Position numbers and translations under genes: made by a program. A stretch of 64,000 nucleotides of DNA from the NCBI RefSeq assembly GCF_001547935.1, contig NZ_AP014635.1, forward strand, positions 992,001-1,056,000, given 5' to 3'. Of this stretch, positions 18,282 to 27,961 are shown one piece after another (position 1 is the stretch's first letter; each line of letters opens with the position of its first letter). The notes under the pieces were generated by a model. That model saw nothing but the letters and a program-made list of their open reading frames with translations. It was not told where the DNA came from and searched no databases. This DNA is from Vibrio tritonius. GTDB lineage: Bacteria; Pseudomonadota; Gammaproteobacteria; Enterobacterales; Vibrionaceae.

Positions 18282-18845
18282 CTATAAAGCAGGCTTGCTA
18301 CTTTTTCTTTGATATAACAAATGGTTGGTTAGGGCGGTTAGGGTGCCTGTCCCCATACCGGCAAGGTGCGCTTGAATGGCGACTTTGGCGTTGATGAGGT
18401 GTGCGGTTTCGGCGGCGGGGCCGAAGATTTGTTCCCACATAACCTTGGCGATAACACCGATAAATAAAAGCCAACTGGAGCGGCGTCCTTCGAGTGCTTC
18501 TTTTAAAGCGAAAAACGCAAATAGACCGTGTAATGTGCCTGACAAACCAACGTAACTCGTGAGCGAGCTAAAGAGTAGGCATACACCCACGGCGATACTG
18601 ACCCCGATACTGACCAGCACTAATTGGCGACTTTGTGGTTTGAAAATAAACCCACCCAGCCATAAAGCCGCTAGATTCATTAAAAGATGGGGAAAGTTGG
18701 TATGAGTGAAGTTTCCTGTTAGGATGCGCCACCACTGTCCGTGTTCAATCGAGGTCAGTTGCCAAGCCGCAAAACTCGCGAAAGGCTCAAATTGTAGCGC
18801 TAGACAAACTAAACTCATTAACAGCAGCGATAGGTAAAGATTCAC
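18282..18845 (-). CDS. rrtA: Rhombosortase-like rhomboid protease
   Basis: This protein of about 187 residues has six hydrophobic segments. The rhomboid signatures are present: WWRILTGNFTHTNFPHLLMNLAAL, nucleophile Ser in GLSGTLHGL and the catalytic His in AHLAGMG. The compact size and these blocks fit the rhombosortase branch, which processes GlyGly-CTERM tails of secreted proteins in Vibrio. I place the start at GTG 18845 (GGGA about 7 bases upstream); ATG 18818 is an alternative. A REP unit is embedded in its 3' coding region (18338-18356), where it encodes the GMGTGTLTAL stretch following the catalytic His. Its start codon is only 3 bp from that of the divergent tapT. Confidence 0.85.
   Translation of the reverse strand: MNLYLSLLLMSLVCLALQFEPFASFAAWQLTSIEHGQWWRILTGNFTHTNFPHLLMNLAALWLGGFIFKPQSRQLVLVSIGVSIAVGVCLLFSSLTSYVGLSGTLHGLFAFFALKEALEGRRSSWLLFIGVIAKVMWEQIFGPAAETAHLINAKVAIQAHLAGMGTGTLTALTNHLLYQRKSSKPAL
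18338..18356 (-). repeat. REP unit inside the rrtA coding sequence
   Basis: On the minus strand ATGGGGACAGGCACCCTAA reads exactly like the cluster consensus and is in frame within rrtA, encoding M-G-T-G-T-L. It is part of the last transmembrane helix next to the catalytic His. Confidence 0.8.
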
Positions 18846-18848
18846 AAT

Positions 18849-19460
18849 ATGTCCCGTTATTGTTCTCAGTGTGGTAAAGCCCACAAAGTATGTATATGCA
18901 GTGTGATAACCCCACTTCATAGTGATGTTGAGCTTATCATTCTTCAACATCCGACAGAAGAACATCGTCCGATGGGGACGGCTCGCATCCTCAGCTTATC
19001 GCTCAATAATAGCCAAGTTTTGATTGGTGAGGACTTTCGCCAAGATGAAACGCTCAATACTTTGTTAAGCGAAGAGGGTGTGGCTCACTATGTACTTTAT
19101 CCTAGTGATACTTCAATATCCGCAAGTGATGTGATTGCCCTGCATCAACCTCAGCAAAAGGTTCGGGTGATCTTATTGGATGGAACTTGGAAAAAAGCAT
19201 TCAAAATGTGGCAAATCAACACCCAACTACATGCATTACCTGCACTGCATCTACCAACAGATCTCAAAGGCAATTACCGGATTCGTAAAGCACCCAGTGA
19301 TAATGCCTTATCCACCGTTGAAGCGGGTTACCATCTTCTTTCTATGATGGAGGTCGACGCCGATTTTTCTCCGCTATTAACGGCGTTTGAGCAAATGGTC
19401 GATGCTCAAATCCGTCATATGCCGCCAGGTGTATTTGAGCGCAATTACCTCAATAAATAG
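18849..19460 (+). CDS. tapT: tRNA-uridine aminocarboxypropyltransferase (DTW domain)
   Basis: The 203-residue DTW-domain protein begins with a zinc-binding CSQCGKAHKVCIC cluster. The name motif D-G-T-W is in LLDGTWKKAFKMW, and RIRKAPSDNALSTVEAG is the other conserved block. In E. coli, TapT (YfiP) makes acp3U47 in tRNAs from S-adenosylmethionine. The 5' part of the frame overlaps the long open frame on the other strand, but the rrtA start at 18845 resolves this. Confidence 0.9.
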   Translation: MSRYCSQCGKAHKVCICSVITPLHSDVELIILQHPTEEHRPMGTARILSLSLNNSQVLIGEDFRQDETLNTLLSEEGVAHYVLYPSDTSISASDVIALHQPQQKVRVILLDGTWKKAFKMWQINTQLHALPALHLPTDLKGNYRIRKAPSDNALSTVEAGYHLLSMMEVDADFSPLLTAFEQMVDAQIRHMPPGVFERNYLNK

Positions 19461-19480
19461 TGAGCATGGAACGCCCTTAA

Positions 19481-20791
19481 CTAGCCGAATAACTCCTGAT
19501 GAATACGTTGAGCATAGCCATCAGTCATTGCTGCGATATAGTCACACAAAACACGCATCCCATCACTGTGGGAGCATTCTGCCGCCGCCCATTTCTCTTT
19601 GGTCGCTTGTGGCAAGAGCCTTTCTGGATCTGCACTCAATGCTTCAAATAGATCCATAATCACTTGCTGACCACGATATTCAAAACGCTGCACGTTCGGT
19701 ACTTGAATCACATACTTATTGACAAAGCCTTTAAGTACATCAAGGGCTTCCGACATTTCTGGCGTCAAATAAGCGTTATAAGCCAGTAGTGGGTTATCAA
19801 AATTCGCGGCTACTTTTTTTACACTAATACTGGTTAGCAGTGCATTAACTATGCTGCCTATCGCATCTTTACGCACATAGTGCTTGTCAGAAAAAAGCAT
19901 GTCGGTAAGTTCATCAAGTTCAGTCGCAAACCAGCTTTTAGGAAAACGAGTGAGAGCGTCATAAGCACCTTGCTGCCATTGTGTTTTCGTTACCATGCCT
20001 AACACAATTGCATCTTCTAAATCATGTACGCCGTAGGCAATATCATCGGCCAACTCCATAATTGAGCAGTCGAGAGATTTAAATTGGGTTTTCTGATGCT
20101 CATAGGGCGTTGTTGCAGGCCCTCGCATCTGTTTAATAAGCTGACGATCTTTGTCTGATAGAGGTTCAAATACCCAACTAAGCATCGTACCATCGCAGTC
20201 ATAAATCCCCTTGGCGGGCATCCAATCACGAGCTTTGAGTTGGCGAAGTTCAACGGTTTGGTGCAATTTTTCTGCGCGGGTATCACTTAGCAGAGCGGGG
20301 TACTTGAGTAACCCTAACAAAGTCCGACGAGCTAAATTCATTCCATGATGTTCGGTATATGGTTCTAGGCTCGTCACAATACGAAATGTTTGTGCATTGC
20401 CCTCAAAACCGCCATGTTCACGCATCATGTAATTCAACGCGATTTCCCCACCATGACCGAAAGGTGGGTGACCAATATCGTGCGCCAAACAAAGTGAATC
20501 GATCAAGCTGTCTGATGGCATTAATTCGCGCAGCTCGGGCTGTTTATTTTTGATTTGCGCGACGATACCCGTGCCAATCTGTGCCACTTCAAGTGAATGA
20601 GTTAGCCGCGTACGGTGAAAATCATTGAGACTGGTGCCATGCACTTGAGTTTTGGCTTGCAGGCGACGAAAAGCAGCGGAGTGCAATATCCTCGCACGGT
20701 CGCGCTGGAATGGGGAACGATGATCGTTTAAACGAACTTTATGTTCGTCATTATTACGTTCTTGCCATTGTTCACTGATTGAAAAAGACAT
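19481..20791 (-). CDS. dGTPase-like HD-domain nucleotidase
   Basis: The protein is about 436 residues. The HD metal-binding motifs are clear: RLTHSLEVAQIG, CLAHDIGHPPFGHGGE and MELADDIAYGVHDLEDAI. It belongs to the deoxyguanosinetriphosphate triphosphohydrolase-like family, shorter than E. coli Dgt. Such enzymes cleave dNTPs to nucleosides and triphosphate, and some limit phage replication. I prefer the start MSFSISEQW at 20791, which has AAGGAG upstream; the frame is open 7 codons further. It lies 44 bp after yfbR and is likely co-transcribed with it, which makes sense for nucleotide-pool control. Confidence 0.92.
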   Translation of the reverse strand: MSFSISEQWQERNNDEHKVRLNDHRSPFQRDRARILHSAAFRRLQAKTQVHGTSLNDFHRTRLTHSLEVAQIGTGIVAQIKNKQPELRELMPSDSLIDSLCLAHDIGHPPFGHGGEIALNYMMREHGGFEGNAQTFRIVTSLEPYTEHHGMNLARRTLLGLLKYPALLSDTRAEKLHQTVELRQLKARDWMPAKGIYDCDGTMLSWVFEPLSDKDRQLIKQMRGPATTPYEHQKTQFKSLDCSIMELADDIAYGVHDLEDAIVLGMVTKTQWQQGAYDALTRFPKSWFATELDELTDMLFSDKHYVRKDAIGSIVNALLTSISVKKVAANFDNPLLAYNAYLTPEMSEALDVLKGFVNKYVIQVPNVQRFEYRGQQVIMDLFEALSADPERLLPQATKEKWAAAECSHSDGMRVLCDYIAAMTDGYAQRIHQELFG

Positions 20792-20835
20792 TACCTCTCC
20801 TTCTGTCGCCACCTTTTCCCTAAATTTACAACCTG

Positions 20836-21420
20836 TTAACTAATTTCGTCTAGGGTTAATTCGAAACTCGGCGCAAAGGTATGGAGAAAATAATCCATTT
20901 CTTCGGTATAGCGTTCTTTGAGTGTGACATCGAGGCGTTTTTTCGCTAACGCGTACTCTTGGTTACCCGCACTGAGCTCTTCTAAGCATTTTAGGTAAGC
21001 GCAAATGCAGTCGGCTTGTTTCACCACTGCTGCATCTTCCTGATCCGCCGAGTCTGAGAGTAGAAACGGAGCAAAATCGTCTTGCAGTTCTTCAGGTAGC
21101 ATAGAAAGCAGGCGTTTTTCTGCTGCGGCTTCTATCTTTTTGTACTCTTTGGCAATTTCAGAATTGTAATATTTGACTGGAGTGGGTAAGTCACCCGTCA
21201 GCACTTCACTGCTGTCGTGGTACATCGCTTTGATGGCAATGCGTTCAGGATTGAGTTTTCCACCAAATTTTTTGTTTTTGATGACGGCAAGCGCGTGGGC
21301 AACAAAAGCAACTTGCAGGCTATGTTCGGAGATATTTTCTTTGGAGATAGAACGCATTAGCGGCCAGCGCTGAATGAGTTTCATACGTGCAAGGTGGGCA
21401 AAAAAATGACTCTCTTTCAT
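20836..21420 (-). CDS. yfbR: 5'-deoxynucleotidase YfbR
   Basis: The 194-residue HD phosphohydrolase matches E. coli YfbR almost throughout ([65 protein letters not shown]). It dephosphorylates deoxyribonucleoside 5'-monophosphates. The start at 21420 is chosen because the family begins with this MKxSHFFAH; the longer frame has four extra residues. It is upstream of the dGTPase on the same strand. AlaA lies next, as in E. coli, where yfbR and alaA are also neighbours. Confidence 0.95.
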   Translation of the reverse strand: MKESHFFAHLARMKLIQRWPLMRSISKENISEHSLQVAFVAHALAVIKNKKFGGKLNPERIAIKAMYHDSSEVLTGDLPTPVKYYNSEIAKEYKKIEAAAEKRLLSMLPEELQDDFAPFLLSDSADQEDAAVVKQADCICAYLKCLEELSAGNQEYALAKKRLDVTLKERYTEEMDYFLHTFAPSFELTLDEIS

Positions 21421-21542
21421 CTGCGAAAACATCCTTAATTAAAAATGTCTTGTCAGTGTACAAAAGAGAGTCACTTAACGATACCGTTAAACGGTTAGTT
21501 TCTGCTCATTAGAATGAGGTCATTGTCATTTTCTTAACGAGT

Positions 21543-22760
21543 TTATTTCTGTTTATACGTACTTAAGAAGCGTTCAAAGCGACCGATGGCATCTTCGAGT
21601 GTTTCCACATGAGGCAGAGTTACGATTCGTACATGGTCAGGCTCTGGCCAGTTAAAACCACTGCCTTGAACGAGTAACACTTTTTCTTGAACCAGAAAAT
21701 CTTGAACCAGTTGTTGGTCATCTTTTAAATTGAATTTTTTCTTATCCAATTTAGGGAAAAGATACATTGCCCCTTTCGGTTTCACACAAGAAACCCCAGG
21801 GATTTGGTTGATCATTTCCCATGCACGGTCACGTTGTTCAAGAAGACGTCCACCCGGTAAGATCAGCTCGTTAATACTCTGGTAGCCACCGAGAGCGGTT
21901 TGAATAGCGTGCTGCATCGGCACGTTGGCACACAAACGCATCGAGGCCAAGATATCCAATCCTGCAATAAATCCAGATGCCAGATGTTTAGGGCCGGTTA
22001 GGAACATCCAACCGCCACGAAAGCCACAAACACGATAAGCTTTTGATAGACCATTAAAGGTCATCACCAAAATGTCATCGGCTAGGGTCGCTACAGAAGT
22101 ATGAGTGGCACCGTCGTACAAAATTTTGTCGTAGATCTCATCGGCGAAAATGATGAGATTATTTTGTCGTGCTATTTCGACGATTTCTAGAAGAAAATCA
22201 CGCGAATAAACCGCACCCGTTGGGTTGTTTGGGTTGATTAAAACAATGCCTCGGGTTTTCTTTGAAATCTTTTTCTTGATGTCATCGAGTGAAGGTAACC
22301 AATCTGCTTGTTCATCACAGAGGTAGTGTACAGCATTACCACCAGCCAAAGAGACGGCAGCGGTCCAGAGCGGATAATCCGGAGCGGGAACCAGCATTTC
22401 ATCGCCATTGTTTAACAAGGCTTGCATCGACATCACAATCAACTCAGAAGCGCCATTACCAATGTAGACATCTTCTACATCGAGACTGCGAATGCCTTTT
22501 TTCTGATAGTGTTGTACTACTGCTTTACGAGCAGAGTAGATGCCTTTTGAATCACAATAGCCTTGTGATGTTGGCAAATTACGGATCACGTCGACCAGGA
22601 TTTCATCCGGGGCATCAAAACCAAATGGGGCAGGGTTACCGATGTTGAGCTTCAGTATTTTATTCCCCTCTTCCTCCATGCGTTTAGCATGTTTGAGTAC
22701 TGGACCCCTAATGTCGTAGCAGACATTATCGAGTTTTGACGACATCCCGATATTTTGCAT
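21543..22760 (-). CDS. alaA: Glutamate-pyruvate aminotransferase AlaA
   Basis: The 405 residues equal the E. coli AlaA length. This is a class I/II PLP aminotransferase; the Schiff-base Lys is in FNGLSKAYRVCGFRGGW, and the phosphate/ring contacts are in NPNNPTGAVYS and IIFADEIYD. It makes alanine from pyruvate and glutamate. Confidence 0.95.
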   Translation of the reverse strand: MQNIGMSSKLDNVCYDIRGPVLKHAKRMEEEGNKILKLNIGNPAPFGFDAPDEILVDVIRNLPTSQGYCDSKGIYSARKAVVQHYQKKGIRSLDVEDVYIGNGASELIVMSMQALLNNGDEMLVPAPDYPLWTAAVSLAGGNAVHYLCDEQADWLPSLDDIKKKISKKTRGIVLINPNNPTGAVYSRDFLLEIVEIARQNNLIIFADEIYDKILYDGATHTSVATLADDILVMTFNGLSKAYRVCGFRGGWMFLTGPKHLASGFIAGLDILASMRLCANVPMQHAIQTALGGYQSINELILPGGRLLEQRDRAWEMINQIPGVSCVKPKGAMYLFPKLDKKKFNLKDDQQLVQDFLVQEKVLLVQGSGFNWPEPDHVRIVTLPHVETLEDAIGRFERFLSTYKQK

Positions 22761-22978
22761 TGTTTTGTTCCTGATTGTAATTGTTTTGTATTATCAAACT
22801 ACACTAAATGACTTTTTTTTAGAATAAAAATCTAAAAAAATAATTGTTATTGATAAGTAACCAAAATTGAGCTGAGACAAGCAGATGGGAAAAAGATGGG
22901 GTACAACCTTGATTTAAGTGTGCTCTCTCAATAGAGTAGCCCACAGTAACACCGAATCTCTTGTTCTCCGAGGTCGCT

Positions 22979-24286
22979 TTGTCTAATTTTCACCAGTCTA
23001 TTGTTCAACTGATAGAACAAATTTACCAAGCTGAGGATCACGCTCTACGCATCGAACTACCGTTGGACGATGCTCCGAAATGGTCGTTGATCGATTGGCT
23101 TGATGTACAGCCCGTGTTTCCCAAGTTCTATTGGCAAGATCGTGATGCCAGTGAAGAAGTTGTTTCTCTTGGTGCGGTGCACACATTTACTGACCCAGCG
23201 CCAGCGTATGCTGTGCTTGGAGAGCATCAACGTGTATGGGGTGGACGCTCCTTTGATGGCGGCACGCAAAAAAATGCCAGTGGCTTACCTTCTTTCTTCT
23301 TTTTGCCACAAGTGGAGTTGATTCGTCGTCAAAATCAGTGGTTTCTTGCTGTTAACCTCAATGCAGACCGCTTGTCAGTGATTGAAACGTTACACCGGCT
23401 AGAGACGCAACAAGTACAAATGGCAGAAATTGATGCTCAAATTACCGATGTTCGTCATGCTCCGACGCAAGCTCACTGGTCAGAATTGATCGATGATGTC
23501 CTGAGCAGTGTTGAACAACAGCACGTTAAAAAAGTGGTGCTCGCGCGCGAAACCTGTTTAGCGCTTTCTAAGCCTCTTAGTGCGGCTCAACTGCTTAAAG
23601 TCAGCTATGCGAACAACCACAACAGTTTTCATTTTATGTTGGTGCTTAATGAGCAGGAGAGCTTTATGGGTTCGACTCCTGAGCGTTTGTATCGTCGTTA
23701 TGGTAATGAGCTGCAGACCGAAGCACTCGCGGGCACTATCGGTCGTGGTCAGACAAACGCAGAAGATGAAGCGTTGGCTTACTGGTTATTACATGATGAG
23801 AAAAACATCAATGAAAACCAGTACGTTGTCGATGACATTGTCGACCGAATCACCCCTCATGCTAGTGAGGTGACTGTTGAGCCAGAGGTAAAATTGGTAC
23901 AACTGCGTAAAGTTCAGCATTTGCGTCGCCGTATTCAAGTAGCGCTTAAGTCTGGTATTAATGGTGTGCAGCTATTAAGTGCTTTGCAGCCAACGGCTGC
24001 CGTATCGGGCGTGCCACGTAAAGAAGCTTTTCAATTTATCTTAGATAAAGAGCCGTTTATCCGGGGTTGGTATGCAGGATCGATGGGCTACTTTAGCCAT
24101 GAACAAGCTGAATTTTGCGTTGCGATTCGCAGCGCGTTAGTACTCGATAAAGAAGTTCGTCTGTATGCTGGAGCTGGGATTGTCCCCGGCTCAATTGCCG
24201 CATACGAATGGCAAGAATTGGACAAAAAGATGTCAACGCTAAAAAGCCTGATTGATGAATCTCACTCGCTTGAGGTTGTGCAATGA
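22979..24286 (+). CDS. menF: Isochorismate synthase MenF
   Basis: This protein of about 435 residues is a chorismate-utilizing enzyme of the ADC-synthase fold. Conserved blocks are KKVVLARE, ESFMGSTPERLYRR, TEALAGTIGRG, AVSGVPRKEA and EFCVAIRSALV. It converts chorismate to isochorismate, the first step of menaquinone synthesis. No ATG fits; TTG at 22979 has GAGG 5 bases upstream and gives MSNFHQSIVQL, while TTG at 22961 would add six residues. It heads the men operon and overlaps menD by 4 bp. Confidence 0.93.
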   Translation: MSNFHQSIVQLIEQIYQAEDHALRIELPLDDAPKWSLIDWLDVQPVFPKFYWQDRDASEEVVSLGAVHTFTDPAPAYAVLGEHQRVWGGRSFDGGTQKNASGLPSFFFLPQVELIRRQNQWFLAVNLNADRLSVIETLHRLETQQVQMAEIDAQITDVRHAPTQAHWSELIDDVLSSVEQQHVKKVVLARETCLALSKPLSAAQLLKVSYANNHNSFHFMLVLNEQESFMGSTPERLYRRYGNELQTEALAGTIGRGQTNAEDEALAYWLLHDEKNINENQYVVDDIVDRITPHASEVTVEPEVKLVQLRKVQHLRRRIQVALKSGINGVQLLSALQPTAAVSGVPRKEAFQFILDKEPFIRGWYAGSMGYFSHEQAEFCVAIRSALVLDKEVRLYAGAGIVPGSIAAYEWQELDKKMSTLKSLIDESHSLEVVQ

Positions 24287-25995
24287 GCCACGATCAAGCG
24301 GTATTGAACCGTATTTGGAGTAAAACGCTACTCGAAGAGATGGCCCGTTTAGGGGTACGTCATGTTTGTGCTGCACCGGGATCGCGTTCTACGCCTTTGA
24401 CGTTAGAAGCGGACCTCAATGATAAATTGACTTTACATACCCATTATGATGAACGTGGGTTAGGCTTTTTGGCGTTAGGTCTTGCTAAAGCCAGTGGTCA
24501 GCCAGTGGCGGTGATTGTCACTTCAGGTACAGCAGTTGCGAACTTATTACCTGCCGTTGCGGAATCTAAATTGACCGGCGAACAACTTATTATTTTGAGT
24601 TCAGATCGCCCTGTCGAATTGCTTGACTGTGGTGCTAACCAAGCGATCAACCAAGTGGGAATCTATTCTTCTCATGTGAATCACAGTGTGAATTTGCCTT
24701 CGCCATCAACTCAGGTGCCCCTGCGCTGGCTGTTAACCACTGTCGATGATGCTATGTACCACCAGCAAAAGCGACGTGGCAGTATTCATATTAACTGCCC
24801 TTACCCTGAACCGCTGTATTCTAATGGTTCGGAAGAGCTATATAGTGATTATCTTGCCCCCATCACCGCGTGGCGAGAGTCGAATGCGGTTTATTGTCAG
24901 CGTGATGCGGCTATCCAGGTTACCGCTCCAGAAGTGGCTGATTGGCTGGATAAAAAGGGGGTTGTTGTACTCGGAGCTTTGAGTTTAGAAGACGCTAAGG
25001 CTGCGCAACATTTTGCTCAAGCACTGGGGTGGCCATGTTTGTGCGACCCGCAAGCGGGTGTGAGCAGCGATTGGTCTGGCTTTGATTTGTGGTTGCAAAA
25101 TCCACAAGCAAACCGCGAGCTATCTAAGTGTGATCACGTGGTTCAATTCGGCGCGAGAATCGTTTCAAAGCGATTGAATCAATGGATTAATCGTCATTTA
25201 AGTTCGGGCGGTGTTGGTTACGATTATGTCTCATCAAGTGAGTTACGTAATAACCAAAGTCATTTACCGCAGCGGCATTGGGTTACTGATATTCCTCAGT
25301 GGGTTGAGCAAAGACTGCAACAGCGAACTCTACGCCATTGCCCACATGCAGGATGGGGCGATCATTTGAAAAATATCGCTCGTCAATGCCGTGAACTCGC
25401 CCAATTACACAGTGCGACGGGTAAATTATCTGAAATCGCAGTAGCGTTAGAATTGAACCAAATGCCGACGACTGCGACGCTATTTTTGGGTAACAGCTTA
25501 ATCATCCGTTTAGCGGATATGGTGAGCTCTCTGCCTTCGGTTCCTGTCTACGCTAACCGTGGCGCTTCGGGTATTGATGGTTTAGTGGCAACCGCAACGG
25601 GCGTGCAGCGTGCGACCAATAAACCACTGCTTATGTTATTGGGTGATACGTCGCTTCTGTACGATATGAATTCGTTGGCGCTGTTGCGTCAGACTTCTCA
25701 GCCTGTCGTGGTAGTGGTGACCAATAACGACGGTGGCGCGATTTTCGATCTCTTGCCTGTGCCTGAAGAGAAACGTCAAGCGTTGTACCAGATGCCTCAT
25801 GGCATGACATTTGAACATACTGCAGCGCAATTTGGTTTGGCATATGAATGTCCCGAAACTTTAGAAGCATACCAAACAGCGCTAAATGACCATTTCGCTC
25901 ATGGTACTGGTGCATTATTGGTGGAAGTCACAAGCATTCCGGGTGAAGCGTCACAGCATATCAAACAGCTGGTGGGTGAGCTAAATGCTGGCTAA
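24283..25995 (+). CDS. menD: SEPHCHC synthase MenD
   Basis: This 570-residue ThDP-dependent enzyme has the N-terminal APGSRSTPLTL and HYDERGLGFLALGLAKASG blocks and the C-terminal metal/ThDP site (LLGDTSLLYDMNSL and NNDGGAIFDLLP). It condenses 2-oxoglutarate with isochorismate. It is coupled to menF by an ATGA overlap and to menH by an 11-bp overlap. Confidence 0.97.
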   Translation: MSHDQAVLNRIWSKTLLEEMARLGVRHVCAAPGSRSTPLTLEADLNDKLTLHTHYDERGLGFLALGLAKASGQPVAVIVTSGTAVANLLPAVAESKLTGEQLIILSSDRPVELLDCGANQAINQVGIYSSHVNHSVNLPSPSTQVPLRWLLTTVDDAMYHQQKRRGSIHINCPYPEPLYSNGSEELYSDYLAPITAWRESNAVYCQRDAAIQVTAPEVADWLDKKGVVVLGALSLEDAKAAQHFAQALGWPCLCDPQAGVSSDWSGFDLWLQNPQANRELSKCDHVVQFGARIVSKRLNQWINRHLSSGGVGYDYVSSSELRNNQSHLPQRHWVTDIPQWVEQRLQQRTLRHCPHAGWGDHLKNIARQCRELAQLHSATGKLSEIAVALELNQMPTTATLFLGNSLIIRLADMVSSLPSVPVYANRGASGIDGLVATATGVQRATNKPLLMLLGDTSLLYDMNSLALLRQTSQPVVVVVTNNDGGAIFDLLPVPEEKRQALYQMPHGMTFEHTAAQFGLAYECPETLEAYQTALNDHFAHGTGALLVEVTSIPGEASQHIKQLVGELNAG

Positions 25996-26761
25996 TCAAG
26001 TAAAGCGTTGTTGCCATCAGTCGAACCAACCGGTGTTGGTTTTTTTACATGGGCTTCTTGGTAGCGGCGCGGATTGGCAGTCCGTGGTGAGTATGTTAGA
26101 GCACGACTGGATGACGATTGATTTGCCATTTCATGGTAAGAGTCATGCTGTAGAGTGCGATGGCTTTAACTCTTGTGTAGCACTTGTGGTCGAAACTTTA
26201 GCGGCAACGCTACAAGAGAATACGCCAATAATACTGGTCGGTTATTCATTGGGGGCACGTGTGGCAATGATGGCTGCCGCAACGGGGGCTCTAAAAGATC
26301 TAAATATTCAGGGTTTGATTTTAGAAGGCGGTAATTTTGGGTTGTCTTCTGCGGCTGAGCGAGAATCTCGATGGGCTAATGACCAGCGATGGGCCGATCG
26401 TTTTGCTAATGAATCAATTGAACAAGTGTTAGCCGATTGGTATCTGCAACCGGTATTTAGTTCATTAAACCATGAGCAAAGACAAACATTAATTGCTGCG
26501 CGTAGTGATAATCTTGGTGGACAAATAGCAAAGATGTTACGTGCCACATCGTTAGCGAAACAGCCTTATCTGCTGTTTGATTTAAAGTCGCTTATCTTAC
26601 CCATGCACTATGTCTGTGGGGAGCACGACACCAAGTTTCGCGCACTTGCGCAGCAAAGTGGTCTGGCATTTAGTCAAGTCACTAGCGCCGGACACAATGT
26701 ACATAAAGAGCAACCCAAGGCGTTTGCTCAGATTATTGAAGATTTTATTCTTCAGCACTAA
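25985..26761 (+). CDS. menH: SHCHC synthase MenH (alpha/beta hydrolase)
   Basis: The 258-residue alpha/beta hydrolase has the oxyanion region [12 protein letters not shown], the nucleophile in [11 protein letters not shown] (Ser), and a C-terminal catalytic His in [11 protein letters not shown]. It eliminates pyruvate from SEPHCHC in the menaquinone pathway. It overlaps menD and is followed by menB. Confidence 0.93.
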   Translation: MLANQVKRCCHQSNQPVLVFLHGLLGSGADWQSVVSMLEHDWMTIDLPFHGKSHAVECDGFNSCVALVVETLAATLQENTPIILVGYSLGARVAMMAAATGALKDLNIQGLILEGGNFGLSSAAERESRWANDQRWADRFANESIEQVLADWYLQPVFSSLNHEQRQTLIAARSDNLGGQIAKMLRATSLAKQPYLLFDLKSLILPMHYVCGEHDTKFRALAQQSGLAFSQVTSAGHNVHKEQPKAFAQIIEDFILQH

Positions 26762-26807
26762 TTTATCTGTCAACTCTATGTTGACCACAACAACAATGGG
26801 AATCACC

Positions 26808-27674
26808 ATGGCGAAAACTGTAGGCATTTCAGAAGAAGAGCTTTACGCACCGGTTGTATGGACTGACTGCGGCGAGAGCTACGAAGACATTCACTATGAA
26901 AAATCTGAAGATGGGATTGCGAAAATTACCATCGCACGTCCACAAGTGCGTAACGCATTCCGTCCGCAAACTGTTAAAGAAATGATTAATGCTCTGGCTG
27001 ATGCTCGTTACGACGAAAGCGTTGGCGTGATCATTCTTACTGGTCTTGGCGAAGATGCATTCTGCTCTGGCGGTGACCAAAAAATTCGTGGCGACTACGG
27101 CGGCTACAAAGATGAAACCGGTACTCACCACCTCAACGTATTAGACTTCCAACGTCAAATCCGTACTTGTCCAAAACCTGTGATTGCTCAAGTTGCTGGT
27201 TGGGCTGTTGGTGGTGGTCATGTTCTACATATGATGTGTGACCTGACTATTGCAGCAGAAAACGCTCAATTTGGCCAAACAGGACCTAAAGTGGGTTCAT
27301 TTGATGGTGGTTGGGGTGCTTCTTACATGGCTCGTATCGTAGGTCAAAAGAAAGCGCGTGAAATTTGGTTCCTTTGCCGTTTTTACGATGCTCAAGAAGC
27401 ATTGGACATGGGTCTTGTGAACACGGTTGTGCCACTAGCAGACCTTGAAAAAGAGACGGTTCGTTGGTGTCGTGAAGTTCTACAACACAGCCCAATGGCT
27501 CTACGTTGTTTGAAAGCTGCATTGAACGCAGACTGTGATGGTCAAGCGGGCCTACAAGAACTGGCTGGTAACGCAACCATGCTGTTCTACATGACTGACG
27601 AGGGTCAAGAAGGACGCAACTCGTTCAACGAAAAACGTCGTCCAGACTTTAGCAAGTTCCCTCGCAATCCATAG
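26808..27674 (+). CDS. menB: 1,4-dihydroxy-2-naphthoyl-CoA synthase MenB
   Basis: The 288-residue crotonase-fold protein is nearly collinear with E. coli MenB ([93 protein letters not shown]). It closes the naphthoate ring from O-succinylbenzoyl-CoA. The frame stays open back to 26610 inside menH, but only the region from ATG 26808 matches the family; the extension is an overlap artefact. Confidence 0.96.
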   Translation: MAKTVGISEEELYAPVVWTDCGESYEDIHYEKSEDGIAKITIARPQVRNAFRPQTVKEMINALADARYDESVGVIILTGLGEDAFCSGGDQKIRGDYGGYKDETGTHHLNVLDFQRQIRTCPKPVIAQVAGWAVGGGHVLHMMCDLTIAAENAQFGQTGPKVGSFDGGWGASYMARIVGQKKAREIWFLCRFYDAQEALDMGLVNTVVPLADLEKETVRWCREVLQHSPMALRCLKAALNADCDGQAGLQELAGNATMLFYMTDEGQEGRNSFNEKRRPDFSKFPRNP

Positions 27675-27706
27675 AATCGTTATCCTTGGAGCGAATGGGT
27701 TCTAGC

Positions 27707-27734
27707 ACAGCAAGAGAGTTGACTCTCTTGCTGT
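27707..27734 (+). terminator. Strong hairpin after menB
   Basis: The perfect 12-bp stem acagcaagagag/ctctcttgctgt has a 4-base loop. The T-run after it is weak (ATTCTCCCC), so it may attenuate rather than fully end transcription into menC. Confidence 0.55.
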
Positions 27735-27779
27735 ATTCTCCCCAAGAATGACTATACTCTACACGCAAATCGGTTTGAT

Positions 27780-27935
27780 CATGCCTAAGTGACTTGGATG
27801 GACAGCATTACGCTAATTTCTTCTATGCTGCGTTACTGATTTTCTGCGTAGAAGGTCTATGTATTCAAATCAGTGCCTTGCTTAAGAGCGAATATACTTT
27901 CGCTGAACCAGCATCTAAGGTGACTCAGGCATATA
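27780..27935. repeat. MITE-like palindromic repeat, copy 2 (diverged)
   Basis: It shares the internal block (tctatgctgcgtta, tttctgcgtagaa, ctatgtattcaaatcagtgcc, gagcgaata) with copy 1 at 2939. The termini are degenerate inverted repeats (catgcctaagtgac... / ...gtgactcaggcata). It is about 156 bp against 266 bp for copy 1 and lies between menB and menC. Confidence 0.78.
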
Positions 27936-27961
27936 TTATTTAATACGTTATTAGGATAACT

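Noticed and set aside
26610..26807. Extended N terminus of MenB inside menH
   Set aside because: The extra residues have no family match and lie in another frame of menH; ATG 26808 is the supported start.
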